Positions 17,307 to 26,347 are shown, counted from the first letter of the stretch. The stretch: DNA of 64,000 bases from Pedobacter nanyangensis (GCF_003313505.1 NZ_QMHO01000015.1:1-64000), one strand, 5' to 3'. Notes: generated by a model from the sequence alone, not told the origin. Numbers and translations: made by a program.

Positions 17307-17323
17307 ATAAATTATGCAGCAAT

Positions 17324-18535
17324 ATGTATTGGCTTTACAACATTAGTATGTTAATTTATGGCCTTCTGGTAAGATTGGCATCGCTTTTTAATGCTAAAGC
17401 TAAACTTTTTGTAAATGGGCGAAAACAAATTTTCAGGCATATTTCGGCCAAGTTTAACCCCAACGACCAACCCATCTGGTTTCATTTTGCCTCGTTAGGT
17501 GAGTTTGAACAGGGGCGCCCGGTACTTGAAAACATCAAAGTGCTAAAACCTAACGAAAAAATAATCGTAACCTTCTTTTCCCCATCTGGATATGAGATCA
17601 GGAAAAACTACACATTGGCCGACGGCATCTATTATCTGCCCTTGGATACCATATCCAATGCTAAAAAGTTCATTGCTTTGGTAAATCCTAGAATGGCCAT
17701 CTTTACCAAATATGAATTTTGGCCAAACTACTTTCGCACCTTGGCCAACGCGAACATCCCACTTTATATTATATCCGGCATTTTTAGGCCTAACCAGGTT
17801 TTCTTTAAAGAGTATGGTGGTTTTTACAGAAATGTGCTAGGATGCGTGACGCATTTTTTTGTACAAAACGAAGAAAGTGCGGCTTTATTAAAGGGTATTG
17901 GCATCAACAATGTTGCTATTAGCGGAGATACCAGATTTGACCGTGTTTACGAAAATGCGCAAGCGCCGAAAAAGCTACCAATTATTGAAGCATTTTGCGG
18001 CAAATCGCCTGTGCTAATTGCCGGTAGCACCTGGCCAGAAGACGAAAAATTGTTGGTTGGCTTGGCGGCAAAAAACCCCAATTGGAAGATCGTTATTGCG
18101 CCGCATGAAATCCACGAAGGGCACCTGAACACCATTTTTGATTTGTTTCCAAATGCCCTGAAATTCTCTGCAATCAATTCAAATATGGAGCTTAAATCCC
18201 AAATATTGGTTATTGACAATATCGGGATGCTTTCTTCATTATATCAATATGGTAAAATTGCTTATATCGGTGGTGGTTTTGGGGTAGGCATACACAACAC
18301 CTTGGAAGCCGCGGCATTTGGCCTTCCGGTGATATTTGGGCCAAATTACCATAAATTCCAAGAAGCTAAGGATTTGATCGAAATTGGTGCTGCAAAAAGC
18401 ATCAGCAATACCGAAGAACTTTCCACCGCCTTTGATCATTACGTACAACAGGAAAGCGGAATGTTGGCCAAGAATTTCGTAGCTAGCAAAAAGGGCGCCA
18501 CCGAAATGATTATCAAAAAAATTTTTGGGGATTAG
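17324..18535 (+). CDS. waaA: 3-deoxy-D-manno-octulosonic acid (KDO) transferase
   Basis: About 403 residues from the ATG at 17324. N-terminal hydrophobic anchor (about 1-22), then the GT30 pattern: WFHFASLGEFEQGRPV with the acidic residue of the family, TFFSPSGYEIRKNY, and the C-terminal GGGFGVGIHNTLEAAAFGLPVIFGPNY for CMP-KDO binding. It adds KDO to lipid A precursor at the inner membrane. An earlier in-frame start at 17270 is rejected because it would overlap the palindrome and the divergent gene region. The stop overlaps the HAD gene stop on the other strand by 4 bases. Confidence 0.9.
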   Translation: MYWLYNISMLIYGLLVRLASLFNAKAKLFVNGRKQIFRHISAKFNPNDQPIWFHFASLGEFEQGRPVLENIKVLKPNEKIIVTFFSPSGYEIRKNYTLADGIYYLPLDTISNAKKFIALVNPRMAIFTKYEFWPNYFRTLANANIPLYIISGIFRPNQVFFKEYGGFYRNVLGCVTHFFVQNEESAALLKGIGINNVAISGDTRFDRVYENAQAPKKLPIIEAFCGKSPVLIAGSTWPEDEKLLVGLAAKNPNWKIVIAPHEIHEGHLNTIFDLFPNALKFSAINSNMELKSQILVIDNIGMLSSLYQYGKIAYIGGGFGVGIHNTLEAAAFGLPVIFGPNYHKFQEAKDLIEIGAAKSISNTEELSTAFDHYVQQESGMLAKNFVASKKGATEMIIKKIFGD

Positions 18536-19143
18536 ATTTGGTCTACACGTACCCAGTCCATCCCGGCGGCAATGGCACCTTGTACCCCTAGCTCTGCATC
18601 TTCAAAAACGATACATTTTTTAGGATCTACCCCAAGCGCCTCCGCAGCTGCTAAAAACGGATCGGGCGCAGGTTTTCCTTTGGGGGTTTCCCCTGCACAG
18701 ACCATTACGTCTATCAAATCAACCAGTCCAAGCACGGTTAGCGTTTTGGTAACCGTTTTTCTGCTTCCTCCAGAAACCACGGCAATTTTAACTTTGCCCA
18801 CATGGTTTTTCAGGTGTTCTGCAACGTATGAAATAGGTTGGGTTTGTTCAATATATTTATCGATAAAAATCTGAGATTTTTCGCTTGCAAAAGTGTCGGG
18901 TAATGGCACGCCATATCTCTTGGTAATTTCTTGGGCAAAAAGCACGGTTGGCATACCGGCAAATTCATCTACCATGTTCAAATCTAAACCCACGCCATAA
19001 TTTGCGGCAACTTCTTCGTAAGCTAATTTATGTGCCAACATATTATCAGCTAAAGTACCATCGCAATCATATAAGAAAGCCTGATATTCGCCTTCGGTTC
19101 TTTTGGTTAAAAATTCAAGTTTTTCTAAATGTTTACTATCCAT
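18532..19143 (-). CDS. HAD-superfamily phosphatase, beta-phosphoglucomutase-like
   Basis: 203 residues. HAD motif I LYDCDGTLADN (Asp26 and Asp28), motif II VVSGGSRKTV, conserved Lys in TPKGKPAPDPFL and motif III FEDAELGVQGA. The cap is of the small helical type, as in YqaB fructose-1-phosphatase and beta-phosphoglucomutase. It dephosphorylates a small sugar phosphate; the exact substrate is not decidable. Its start overlaps the ferrochelatase stop by one base (TAATG), so the two are cotranslated. Its stop TTA shares bases with the TAG of the convergent KDO transferase gene. Confidence 0.85.
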   Translation of the reverse strand: MDSKHLEKLEFLTKRTEGEYQAFLYDCDGTLADNMLAHKLAYEEVAANYGVGLDLNMVDEFAGMPTVLFAQEITKRYGVPLPDTFASEKSQIFIDKYIEQTQPISYVAEHLKNHVGKVKIAVVSGGSRKTVTKTLTVLGLVDLIDVMVCAGETPKGKPAPDPFLAAAEALGVDPKKCIVFEDAELGVQGAIAAGMDWVRVDQI

Positions 19144-20153
19144 TACATCGACATTTCGGCTAAAACTTCAATAAATCTTTCATCTGTATTTAAGCTTTCT
19201 ACCAGCTGTACGTGCTCCCCACCAAGCTCTTTAAATTCTTCGTTATACTCCACGGTAATCTCGTAAATGGTTTCCAAGCAATCGGCCACAAAAGCCGGGC
19301 TGAACACCAAAAGGCGCTTTTTGCCTTCAGCGGCCAATTTCTTCAACACATCTGTAGTATAGGGCTGTATCCAAGGTTCTTTTCCCAAACGCGACTGATA
19401 GCAAACTGAATAGTTTTCACGTGCCAGGCCCAGTTTTTCTGCCAATAGTTTTGCGGTATTATGGCATTGGGCCGAATAGCAGAATTTATTGGCATTATTA
19501 TAATTTTCGCAGCAGTTATTTACCTTTAAACAATACTTTCCTGTATGGTCTGATTTGGTCATTTGCCTTTGTGGCAAACCATGGAAGCTGAACAATATGT
19601 GATCATAGTTCTCCACACCGTGTTTTCTGGCATTGTCGGCAAATATCTCCAACATGAGATCATTGTCGTGAAATGAGTTTACAAAAGACACCGGTGGTAT
19701 GGTAGGCCATTTGCTCAATAGCTCCATCACCAGTTGTATTACAGAACCCGTACTTGCTGAGGCATACTGGGGAAATAGCGGAATAACTTTAATGCTGCTC
19801 ACCAAGCCCTTCTTTAAATTTTCTAGGGCGCTTTCGATGGAAGGGCTTTGATAGCGCATGGCCAGTTCTACCTGATATTCGCTACCAAGTTTATCTTGTA
19901 GCATTTTGGCTTGCTGCTCACTATAATACAACAAAGGCGAGCCTTTTTCATCCCATATTTTTTGATAGAGTTTTGAAGTTTTTGGACTGCGGAAAGGCAC
20001 GATTATTCCTTTAACCAATAGTATCCTATTCAGTTTAGGAATATCAATTACACGTTCATCCATCAAAAATTGATCAAGATATTTTCTGACATCTTTAACT
20101 TCAGGACTATCTGGTGTGCCCAGGTTAACTAGCAATATTCCTTTCTTGGCCAT
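19143..20153 (-). CDS. hemH: Ferrochelatase
   Basis: 336 residues, the usual length. N-terminal ILLVNLGTPDSPEVKDVRKY (5-24), FPQYASASTGS, the catalytic histidine in LFSFHGLPQRQ and the SRLGKEPWIQPYT loop, with the acidic metal-binding residues of the C-terminal ETIYEITVEY. It inserts ferrous iron into protoporphyrin IX (or coproporphyrin III in some bacteria) as the last step of heme synthesis. Extra cysteines (CLKVNNCCENYNNANKFC) near residue 207 resemble the Fe-S-like insert of some bacterial enzymes. A -7 box lies 20 nt upstream. Confidence 0.95.
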   Translation of the reverse strand: MAKKGILLVNLGTPDSPEVKDVRKYLDQFLMDERVIDIPKLNRILLVKGIIVPFRSPKTSKLYQKIWDEKGSPLLYYSEQQAKMLQDKLGSEYQVELAMRYQSPSIESALENLKKGLVSSIKVIPLFPQYASASTGSVIQLVMELLSKWPTIPPVSFVNSFHDNDLMLEIFADNARKHGVENYDHILFSFHGLPQRQMTKSDHTGKYCLKVNNCCENYNNANKFCYSAQCHNTAKLLAEKLGLARENYSVCYQSRLGKEPWIQPYTTDVLKKLAAEGKKRLLVFSPAFVADCLETIYEITVEYNEEFKELGGEHVQLVESLNTDERFIEVLAEMSM

Positions 20154-20172
20154 TAATTTTTCTATTTTGCCG

Positions 20173-20180
20173 CAAATATA
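20173..20180 (-). promoter_or_regulatory. -7 box of hemH
   Basis: Minus strand TATATTTG, followed by CGGC, 20 nt before the ATG. The same TTGCCGCAAATATA stretch occurs in front of the RlmD-type gene. Confidence 0.5.
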
Positions 20181-20325
20181 ACTTGATTTGGGATTTTAGC
20201 CGTACGATTTTAGATTTTAAGACACAGAAGAGACACAAAAAAGTTTTCAGTTGGCAGTTTTCAGCTGATCATGCGTTTCAGATTTTAAACTTTACAGCGT
20301 TGAAACAACATTTCAGCTGGAACAT

Positions 20326-21177
20326 TTAATAAGATTCAATTTGGGCTTTTACTTTTTCCATGAGCCACATGGGTGTTGATGTTGCTCCACAAATGCCCAC
20401 ACGGTCATTTGGCTGAAACCATTCTTTATCCAGTTCCTCAACATTTGAAATAAAATAAGACTGGTTGTTGTATTTCCTACATACGTCGTACAACACTTTT
20501 CCGTTGGAGGATTTTTTCCCTGAAACGAATATGATCTTATCAAAGTGCTTCACAAATTGCTCCAGTTCCTCATAACGATTGGAAACTTGCCTGCAGATCG
20601 TGTCATTGGCCTTTACTTCGTAACCTCTTTTGATCAGCTCATCTTTGATCTGATAAAACTTGTCTACGCTTTTAGTGGTTTGGCTATACAGCGTGAATTT
20701 ATTTGGAAGCGCTACATTGTCTAGCTCAGCGATATCCATAAAAACCAATGCCTTGCCATCGGTTTGCCCCTGCAAGCCAATTACCTCTGCATGGCCGTGC
20801 TTACCAAAAATCAAAATCTGCTCGTCATCGTCGTGAGAGTTTTTGATACGGTTCTGTAATTTGAGCACCACGGGACAAGAAGCATCAATTAAGGTTAAAT
20901 TATTTGCCAAAGCCAGTTCGTAGGTAGATGGTGCTTCGCCATGAGCCCTGATCAACACTTTTTCGTTGTGCAGTTCCTTAAGCTTTTCATGATCGATGAT
21001 CCTCAGCCCCTTAGCTTTCAAACGTTCTACCTCTTCATCATTATGAACAATATCACCCAAACAGTACAGGTAGTTTTCCGTGTCCAGAATATCCTCGGCC
21101 ATATCAATGGCATAAACTACCCCGAAACAAAAACCCGAAGACTTATCTATGGTAACTTTTAAATTATAGCTCATCAT
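20326..21177 (-). CDS. ispH: 4-hydroxy-3-methylbut-2-enyl diphosphate reductase
   Basis: 283 residues. The three cysteines of the 4Fe-4S cluster are visible: SSGFCFGVV (Cys18 counting from the first Met), DASCPVV and DTICRQVSNR, along with the substrate histidines in GDIVHN and IRAHGEAP. It makes IPP and DMAPP in the last step of the MEP pathway. Two ATGs stand in tandem (21177, 21174). The -7 box TACCTTTG (21185-21192) is only 7 nt from the first ATG, so the mRNA is probably leaderless or nearly so. C-terminus ends with a region that continues into a 172-bp spacer holding only AT-rich short repeats. Confidence 0.95.
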   Translation of the reverse strand: MMSYNLKVTIDKSSGFCFGVVYAIDMAEDILDTENYLYCLGDIVHNDEEVERLKAKGLRIIDHEKLKELHNEKVLIRAHGEAPSTYELALANNLTLIDASCPVVLKLQNRIKNSHDDDEQILIFGKHGHAEVIGLQGQTDGKALVFMDIAELDNVALPNKFTLYSQTTKSVDKFYQIKDELIKRGYEVKANDTICRQVSNRYEELEQFVKHFDKIIFVSGKKSSNGKVLYDVCRKYNNQSYFISNVEELDKEWFQPNDRVGICGATSTPMWLMEKVKAQIESY

Positions 21178-21184
21178 GAATATA

Positions 21185-21192
21185 CAAAGGTA
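21185..21192 (-). promoter_or_regulatory. -7 box of ispH, almost abutting the start codon
   Basis: Minus strand TACCTTTG, a full TAnnTTTG match, 7 nt before the first ATG. The start of transcription would fall at or just before the start codon. Confidence 0.5.
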
Positions 21193-21242
21193 CGCAGAAG
21201 AAGTTTAAATTATATAAAATTTTTAATATCGGATAATAGTCA

Positions 21243-21250
21243 TATATTTG
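21243..21250 (+). promoter_or_regulatory. -7 box of the Fic gene
   Basis: TATATTTG, full TAnnTTTG match, 17 nt before the ATG, with TTT at the -33 position (one mismatch) at the usual 19-bp spacing. Confidence 0.5.
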
Positions 21251-21267
21251 TTAACGATATTACGGAG

Positions 21268-22224
21268 ATGTGGGACTTTAACCTAGACGATTTAGAAGAA
21301 CTAAAGCCGCAAATAGAACGGTTATATGAAAAAAAGGCAAAGATTGACCAATCGAGGCCTTTGCCTAACACAGTATTGCAAAAAATAAAGGATCAACTTA
21401 ACCTTGAATGGACCTATAACTCGAACAGTATTGAAGGCAATACCCTCAACCTTCGAGAAACCCAGCTTATTTTGGAAGAAGGAATTACTGTTGGAGGCAA
21501 ATCTTTAAGAGAGCATTTTGAGGTAGTTAATCACGAAAAAGCGATAGATTATTTATATGGCTTAGTAAACCCCGCCTATACTTTGAGAAGCATTGATATC
21601 TTAAACCTGCATGGCTATATCTTAAAAAATATTGAAGATGAATTTGCCGGCAGGTTGAGAAACGGTGGTGTTCGTATTGTTGGCGCAAACTTCACACCTC
21701 CAAATGCTAAAATAGTTCCAGATCTTTTTGATGAATTGGTTTCTTTTGTCAATACCAATCCTATCAATGCAAACGAGCTTGTTTTAGCTACCTTGTTTCA
21801 TCACAAATTAGTTTGGATACATCCTTTTTTTGATGGGAACGGCCGCACGGTTCGTTTAGCGATGAACCTTTTATTGATGCGAAAGGGATTTCCGCCCGCA
21901 ATTATCCTTAAAAATGACAGGAAGAAGTACTATGAGGCGCTTAATCAGGCAAACAAAGGAAGCTACCATAAGCTTTGCTTGCTGATGCTTCAGGCAACTG
22001 AACGATCTTTAAACATGTACGTCAATTCACTACCAGGTAAAAGCTACGATGATTATGAACCGATTTCAAGTATTGTTTCTGAGCCAAGCTTTCCTTACGG
22101 CCAGGAATATGTTAGCTTATTGGCAAGGCAAGGCAAAATAGATGCTTATAAAGAAGGCAAAAACTGGCTTACCACCAAGGAAGCGGTAAAAGAATATGTG
22201 GTTAACCGAAAAAGAAAAAGGTAG
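21268..22224 (+). CDS. Fic-domain AMP transferase, self-inhibited class II
   Basis: 318 residues. The full catalytic Fic motif HPFFDGNGRTVR lies at residues 185-196, with the flap PPNAKIVPDLFDEL that docks targets before it. An N-terminal inhibitory motif S-x3-E-G is present as SNSIEG (52-57), whose glutamate is known in this class to block ATP binding, so the protein needs no separate antitoxin; none is encoded nearby. The C-terminus (about 262-318) looks like a small winged-helix. It would transfer AMP to a hydroxyl of a partner protein; the target is unknown. It stands alone between ispH and a phosphoribosyltransferase. Confidence 0.9.
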   Translation: MWDFNLDDLEELKPQIERLYEKKAKIDQSRPLPNTVLQKIKDQLNLEWTYNSNSIEGNTLNLRETQLILEEGITVGGKSLREHFEVVNHEKAIDYLYGLVNPAYTLRSIDILNLHGYILKNIEDEFAGRLRNGGVRIVGANFTPPNAKIVPDLFDELVSFVNTNPINANELVLATLFHHKLVWIHPFFDGNGRTVRLAMNLLLMRKGFPPAIILKNDRKKYYEALNQANKGSYHKLCLLMLQATERSLNMYVNSLPGKSYDDYEPISSIVSEPSFPYGQEYVSLLARQGKIDAYKEGKNWLTTKEAVKEYVVNRKRKR

Positions 22225-22478
22225 GCCTCGATGGAAGACTAACTTTCATTAATTAATGAACAGGGTTATGCTCCTATGTGTTTGTATTTATTAAAAAGCA
22301 AATAACCACACAGCTACATTATGTTTTAAATTATAGCGGATATTTTTTTAAGGAACAAGTGAGATTAATTTGTACACCCCGGGCAGGCCAAGGCCGGTTT
22401 CAGTAGAACTGAAGATACTTTGCCAGGGCTGTGGAGATCATGAAAAATCACTAAAAGCTTGGCGCAAATCCTCATTAA
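22225..22478. other. 254-bp spacer after Fic with 16-bp palindrome
   Basis: TTCATTAATTAATGAA (22245-22260) is a perfect palindrome. The stretch at 22375-22460 is richer in GC than the surroundings, but no ORF with a start, tRNA or known small RNA is recognisable. Confidence 0.4.
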
Positions 22479-23006
22479 CTAGCTTAAATAAACCCTATCC
22501 TCTTCCCCTTCTACATCCATAATCACATCCACATGCTCTTTTAAAATGGTGGCCAGCTCTAAGCCAACAAAATCCGTAGCAATAGGGAATATCTTATGGC
22601 TTCTATCTACCAAAACCACGGTTCTGATTTTTTTATGGGGAGTATTTAGGAAAACGCCCAATCCGTAGGCCAGGGTTTTACCGCTGTTCAATACATCATC
22701 TACCAGGATAATGACTTTATTTTTCCAGTTACTTTCGGGCAAATCGGTTTTTGCAACAAGTTTACTGCTCTGCTTTTCCAAATCTATACGCAGCAGCGTA
22801 GTTTTAAATTCGGAAATTTCATTTAGGGTTTGTTGTAGTCTAACGGCCAATTTATAGCCTCTGTCCCAAATTCCAGCAAGTATAATTTCCTTTTCATCTA
22901 GGTTATCTTCTAGGATTTGGTAAGCAATTCTATTGATTTTTTGCTGAATCTGTTTTTTGTCTAAAATAAGGACTTGATTTTGGGGCATGTTATGGTGCTT
23001 TAGCAT
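22479..23006 (-). CDS. Phosphoribosyltransferase, PyrR-like
   Basis: 175 residues with a type I PRTase fold. The PRPP-binding loop is VIILVDDVLNSGKTL, with two acidic residues and a following small loop as required; the N-terminal helix and AGIWDRGYKLAVRL precede it. Similar proteins are called PyrR or bifunctional uracil PRTase. In PyrR they regulate pyrimidine genes by RNA binding; no pyr gene lies nearby, so here it may be a salvage enzyme with unknown base. An in-frame ATG at 22988 is a second possible start. Confidence 0.75.
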   Translation of the reverse strand: MLKHHNMPQNQVLILDKKQIQQKINRIAYQILEDNLDEKEIILAGIWDRGYKLAVRLQQTLNEISEFKTTLLRIDLEKQSSKLVAKTDLPESNWKNKVIILVDDVLNSGKTLAYGLGVFLNTPHKKIRTVVLVDRSHKIFPIATDFVGLELATILKEHVDVIMDVEGEEDRVYLS

Positions 23007-23113
23007 TTACAAAAGAACGATTTTAAGCCTCAATATCAAATATTCATTTTTTTTTAGTTGTGGCGCAACGTTTGGTAATTTGACAGCGTCTTATATACAA
23101 AACCACTTGAACA

Positions 23114-23836
23114 ATGAAAAATTTACGAGCACTTAAAAACAATCTAACATTTATCCTATTCCTTTTCAGCAGTTTTACCTGTGCCAAAGTATTTGCTCAA
23201 AGCAGCAGACAGGTTTCTGTCAACGATTTTAGCAGTATAGGCGTAAGCAGTGGCATTAACCTTCATTTGAAACAGGGCAATACTGAAAGCCTGGTGATTA
23301 AAGGCGATGAAGAAGTGATTAAGGATGTGGTGGTTGAAAAAAACGACCGAAGCATTTCTATCAAATACAAAGAGGGCGTGAATTGGTCGCGTTTGTTTAA
23401 AGGAAGGTCCATAGACGTGTACGTTACCTTTAAAAATTTGAACGCCTTGGCCGCCAGCGGTGGTAGCGACGTGTATATTGATGGACAGTTAAAAACCGAC
23501 AAATTTTCCCTAGCAGCAAGTGGTGGTTCAGATGTAAAACTAAACCTTGTTTGTAAGGACATTAAAATCGCGGTAAGCGGCGGCGCTGATATCGAGCTTA
23601 AAGGTTCGGCCGAAAACATGAGCATTAGTGCTAGTGGCGGCAGTGACATCAGTGCTTTTGACTTTAGAGTAGACTATGCGCAAGTAAACAGCAGCGGCGG
23701 GGCCGATGTTGATATCTATGTAAACAAAGGGCTTACCGCAGCAGCAAGCGGTGGTAGCGACATCACCTATAAAGGCAACGCTTCTTTGAAAAAAACATCT
23801 AATTCAAAAAGCGGAGATATTATCCACGCCAATTAG
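23114..23836 (+). CDS. Secreted head-GIN domain (DUF2807) protein
   Basis: 240 residues. N-terminal signal peptide (about 1-29, ending KVFAQ). The rest is a beta-helical repeat with the recurrent phrase ASGGSD/VSGGAD (at about 117, 139, 156, 173, 196 and 215), in line with the DUF2807 auto-transporter-like adhesin head. It should be exported to the periplasm or surface. The Ser-Gly-Gly-(Ser/Ala)-Asp turns are spaced about 17-23 residues, one per coil. Function unknown. A strong terminator follows. Confidence 0.85.
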   Translation: MKNLRALKNNLTFILFLFSSFTCAKVFAQSSRQVSVNDFSSIGVSSGINLHLKQGNTESLVIKGDEEVIKDVVVEKNDRSISIKYKEGVNWSRLFKGRSIDVYVTFKNLNALAASGGSDVYIDGQLKTDKFSLAASGGSDVKLNLVCKDIKIAVSGGADIELKGSAENMSISASGGSDISAFDFRVDYAQVNSSGGADVDIYVNKGLTAAASGGSDITYKGNASLKKTSNSKSGDIIHAN

Positions 23837-23920
23837 TATTCACGCAAAAACAGGCTATAGTGCTATAACAGAATCCGGCCTTTATTACAAGAGCAAACTA
23901 CTTTAGTTTGGTTAATAGTA

Positions 23921-23962
23921 GAACCAATGCCGTGGATGCGGCATTGGGTTCGTTATTTTTTT
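23921..23962. terminator. Terminator between head-GIN gene and the convergent unknown gene
   Basis: GAACCAATGCCG, loop TGGATG, CGGCATTGGGTTC: a 12-bp stem with one bulge, followed by GTTATTTTTTT on the plus strand. The T tract overlaps the stop codon of the convergent gene. Confidence 0.8.
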
Positions 23963-24363
23963 GGATAAGGGTAATACACAAAATTTGCTCCTTCGGGCAC
24001 TATTACAAAAACGCACATAAAATCTTCGGGCTTTTTATAATTCTTCAGGAAATGCTCTTTTTTATCGGGATGAACAATCCCTTTTTCAATAAATTCTTCG
24101 AGGGTGGAAGCCTGGATTGTCCAGTTGGTATTAAGCTCTTCCCTATTTAAAATCATTTCGCCAATTTTCACTTCATGTTGATGAGCAATAAAAATAGGCG
24201 CTTGGGAAATGCCTTCCACCATAATTTCTACCGACACTTCCTTGATAGAATCGGCATAAAAAGCCAAATCTTTTTCTAAACTCACCAATGGGCTTTGCTT
24301 TTTCTCTTGTTTAGGTTCATTACCGTTGGCATTTAAGTTCCCCAACAACTCTTCAGATTCCAT
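23953..24363 (-). CDS. Hypothetical cytoplasmic protein
   Basis: 136 residues with a charged, low-complexity N-terminus (about 1-25, rich in Asn, Lys, Gln) and an alpha/beta domain (about 28-136) with VEIMVEGISQAPIFIAHQH and a C-terminal strand MCVFVIVPEGANFVYYPYP. No signal peptide or membrane segment. I recognise no family. It begins 3 bp after the stop of the lipoprotein gene, so it is in an operon with it and the RlmD-type gene. Confidence 0.6.
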   Translation of the reverse strand: MESEELLGNLNANGNEPKQEKKQSPLVSLEKDLAFYADSIKEVSVEIMVEGISQAPIFIAHQHEVKIGEMILNREELNTNWTIQASTLEEFIEKGIVHPDKKEHFLKNYKKPEDFMCVFVIVPEGANFVYYPYPKK

Positions 24364-24366
24364 ATA

Positions 24367-24915
24367 CTAAAACTTAATTTCTTTTTTTTGTATTACAAAT
24401 TGATCATCTGCCAAGGTATCGGTTAACAGATAATATTTGTCATCTTGCTTTTCTATTCTCCTGGATAAAGGATATTCATTTGCGCAGAAATACATGCTGC
24501 CTTTTTTAACGAGCTTCCACGCACCTTCTTTTAAACTAAAAAGATTAATGCTTGCCCAGCAACTGCTAAACCATTCGGGCCTGAGCAATAATTCGGGTTT
24601 TTCATCGCCGTCAATATCGTCAACAACAAACAGATCTGCGCCAATAGCATTGCTAAATTTTAACGTTGGCCATTTTTTGTTGCTGAACATGATATTGATT
24701 TCATATCGCTCTTTTTGGCCTCCTGTGTCAGCCGTATCCAGTTTATCTTTTATAATGATCGCCGTATCTTTCTGGCCGAGTATCACGGTGTCCAACTGCT
24801 GTTTATCGGCATCCATGACAAAGGTTTTACTTGTTACCGCCATTTTTTTGGTTTCCTTATTTTGGCAGGCCAGCAAAACCGTTACCGACAATAATAAAAA
24901 ACAGCAATTTTTCAT
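24367..24915 (-). CDS. Predicted lipoprotein of unknown function
   Basis: 182 residues. Signal peptide with a lipobox LLAC at Cys17 (VTVLLACQNKE), so it should be anchored in a membrane facing the periplasm. The C-terminal half contains DLFVVDDIDGDEKPELLLRP, which resembles the calcium-binding DxDxDG-type loop of FG-GAP/VCBS-like repeats. No enzyme motif. It starts 2 bp after the methyltransferase stop and 3 bp precede the next gene, one transcript. Confidence 0.7.
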   Translation of the reverse strand: MKNCCFLLLSVTVLLACQNKETKKMAVTSKTFVMDADKQQLDTVILGQKDTAIIIKDKLDTADTGGQKERYEINIMFSNKKWPTLKFSNAIGADLFVVDDIDGDEKPELLLRPEWFSSCWASINLFSLKEGAWKLVKKGSMYFCANEYPLSRRIEKQDDKYYLLTDTLADDQFVIQKKEIKF

Positions 24916-24916
24916 C

Positions 24917-26347
24917 TTATTTAAGTTGAAGTAAAACCACGTTCTCTACATGTTGCGTATGGGGGAACATATCTACAGGTTTAATTCTAACCACCTCGTA
25001 CTTTTCGGTGAGCAGTGCCAAATCCCTGGCTTGTGTTGCCGCGTTACAGCTTACGTAGACAATTTTTTCCGCTTCCATTTCCAGCAAACGCTCTACAACA
25101 TCCGCATGCATGCCGGCTCTAGGCGGATCGGTAATTACCACGTCAGGCTTGCCATGCTCAGCAATAAATTCTCTGGTAAGGATATCTTTCATATCTCCTG
25201 CGTAGAAAATTGTATTGTTGATGCCGTTTAATTCTGAATTGAATTTCGCATCTTCAATTGCCGACGGCACATACTCGACGCCCACTACCTGCCTGGCATT
25301 ATGCGCCACAAAGTTAGCGATGGTTCCTGCGCCGGTATATAAATCGTAAACCAATTCATCACCTTTTAAATTGGCAAATTCTTTGGTGATACGATAAAGT
25401 TCATAGGCTTGCGCTGAATTGGTTTGGTAAAACGATTTGATTCCGATCTTGTATTTTACGCTTTTGCCGTTCCCCAAAGCCATTTCCTCGAAAATATGGT
25501 CACGCCCGGCATAGGTTACCACTTCCTGGTCAAAGATCGTATCGTTCTTTTTATGATTGACGAGGTATTGCAACGAGGTAATTGCCGGAAAAGTAGTTTT
25601 AAGATAGGCCATCAAACCATCAATTTGTTCAGGTGTAGCGTAAGCAAAAACCACGCCTACCATTACTTCGCCTGTGCTTGATGTACGGATAATCAGGTTG
25701 CGCAAAGCTCCTTCGTGGTTACGCAAATCGTAAAAACTCAGCTGATGTTGCAGTGCATAGTCCCTCACCTTTAAACGGATATCATTACTTGGATCTGCCT
25801 GCAGATAGCAATGCTCAATGCCCAAAATTTTGTCGAACCTGCCAGGCACGTGAAAGCCAAGCGCATTCATTTCCCTTCCTTCTGCTTCTTCAGCCATGTC
25901 TTTGCTATCCAGCCAGCGCTTGTTAGAAAAGGTGAATTCAAGCTTATTGCGATAGTATTGATTTTCGGCGGAACCTAAAATGGGCTCGATACCGCTCACG
26001 TCTATTTTACCTAAACGCTGCAAAGCAGATTCAACACTTTTTTGCTTATAGGCCATTTGGGCGCTATACTGCATGTGCTGCCATTTACAACCACCACAAG
26101 TACCAAAATGGCTACAGAACGGTTGTTGGCGCAAGTTAGATGGCGTGTGCAAAGTCTCGATCACCGCCTCGGCAAAGTTTTTCTTTTTCTTTACCAAACG
26201 TACATCAACTACATCGCCGGGCACGGCTTTATCCACAAAAATTACGAGTTCATCGGCTTTGCCCACTCCCTTGCCTTCTTCGGCAATGTCAATAATACTT
26301 AAACCCGAAATTCTGACAGGTTCAGTATTTTTTCTTTTTCTGCTCAT
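24917..26347 (-). CDS. 23S rRNA (uracil-C5) methyltransferase, RlmD/TrmA family
   Basis: 476 residues from the ATG at 26347. N-terminal TRAM domain (about 10-70), a 4Fe-4S cluster motif CSHFGTCGGCKWQHM, SAM binding with VYDLYTGAGTIANF, and the catalytic block DVVITDPPRAGMH plus IVYVSCNAATQARDL with the nucleophilic cysteine. It methylates C5 of a uridine; RlmD (U1939 of 23S rRNA) and RumA-like enzymes share this layout, and the exact site cannot be told. A frame continuing to 26425 is not used: a -7 box lies 5 nt before the ATG. Confidence 0.88.
   Translation of the reverse strand: MSRKRKNTEPVRISGLSIIDIAEEGKGVGKADELVIFVDKAVPGDVVDVRLVKKKKNFAEAVIETLHTPSNLRQQPFCSHFGTCGGCKWQHMQYSAQMAYKQKSVESALQRLGKIDVSGIEPILGSAENQYYRNKLEFTFSNKRWLDSKDMAEEAEGREMNALGFHVPGRFDKILGIEHCYLQADPSNDIRLKVRDYALQHQLSFYDLRNHEGALRNLIIRTSSTGEVMVGVVFAYATPEQIDGLMAYLKTTFPAITSLQYLVNHKKNDTIFDQEVVTYAGRDHIFEEMALGNGKSVKYKIGIKSFYQTNSAQAYELYRITKEFANLKGDELVYDLYTGAGTIANFVAHNARQVVGVEYVPSAIEDAKFNSELNGINNTIFYAGDMKDILTREFIAEHGKPDVVITDPPRAGMHADVVERLLEMEAEKIVYVSCNAATQARDLALLTEKYEVVRIKPVDMFPHTQHVENVVLLQLK

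Noticed and set aside
22375..22460. GC-richer patch after the Fic gene as a small RNA or tRNA-like gene
   Set aside because: No cloverleaf, SRP or tmRNA landmarks and no promoter box found; only the composition differs.
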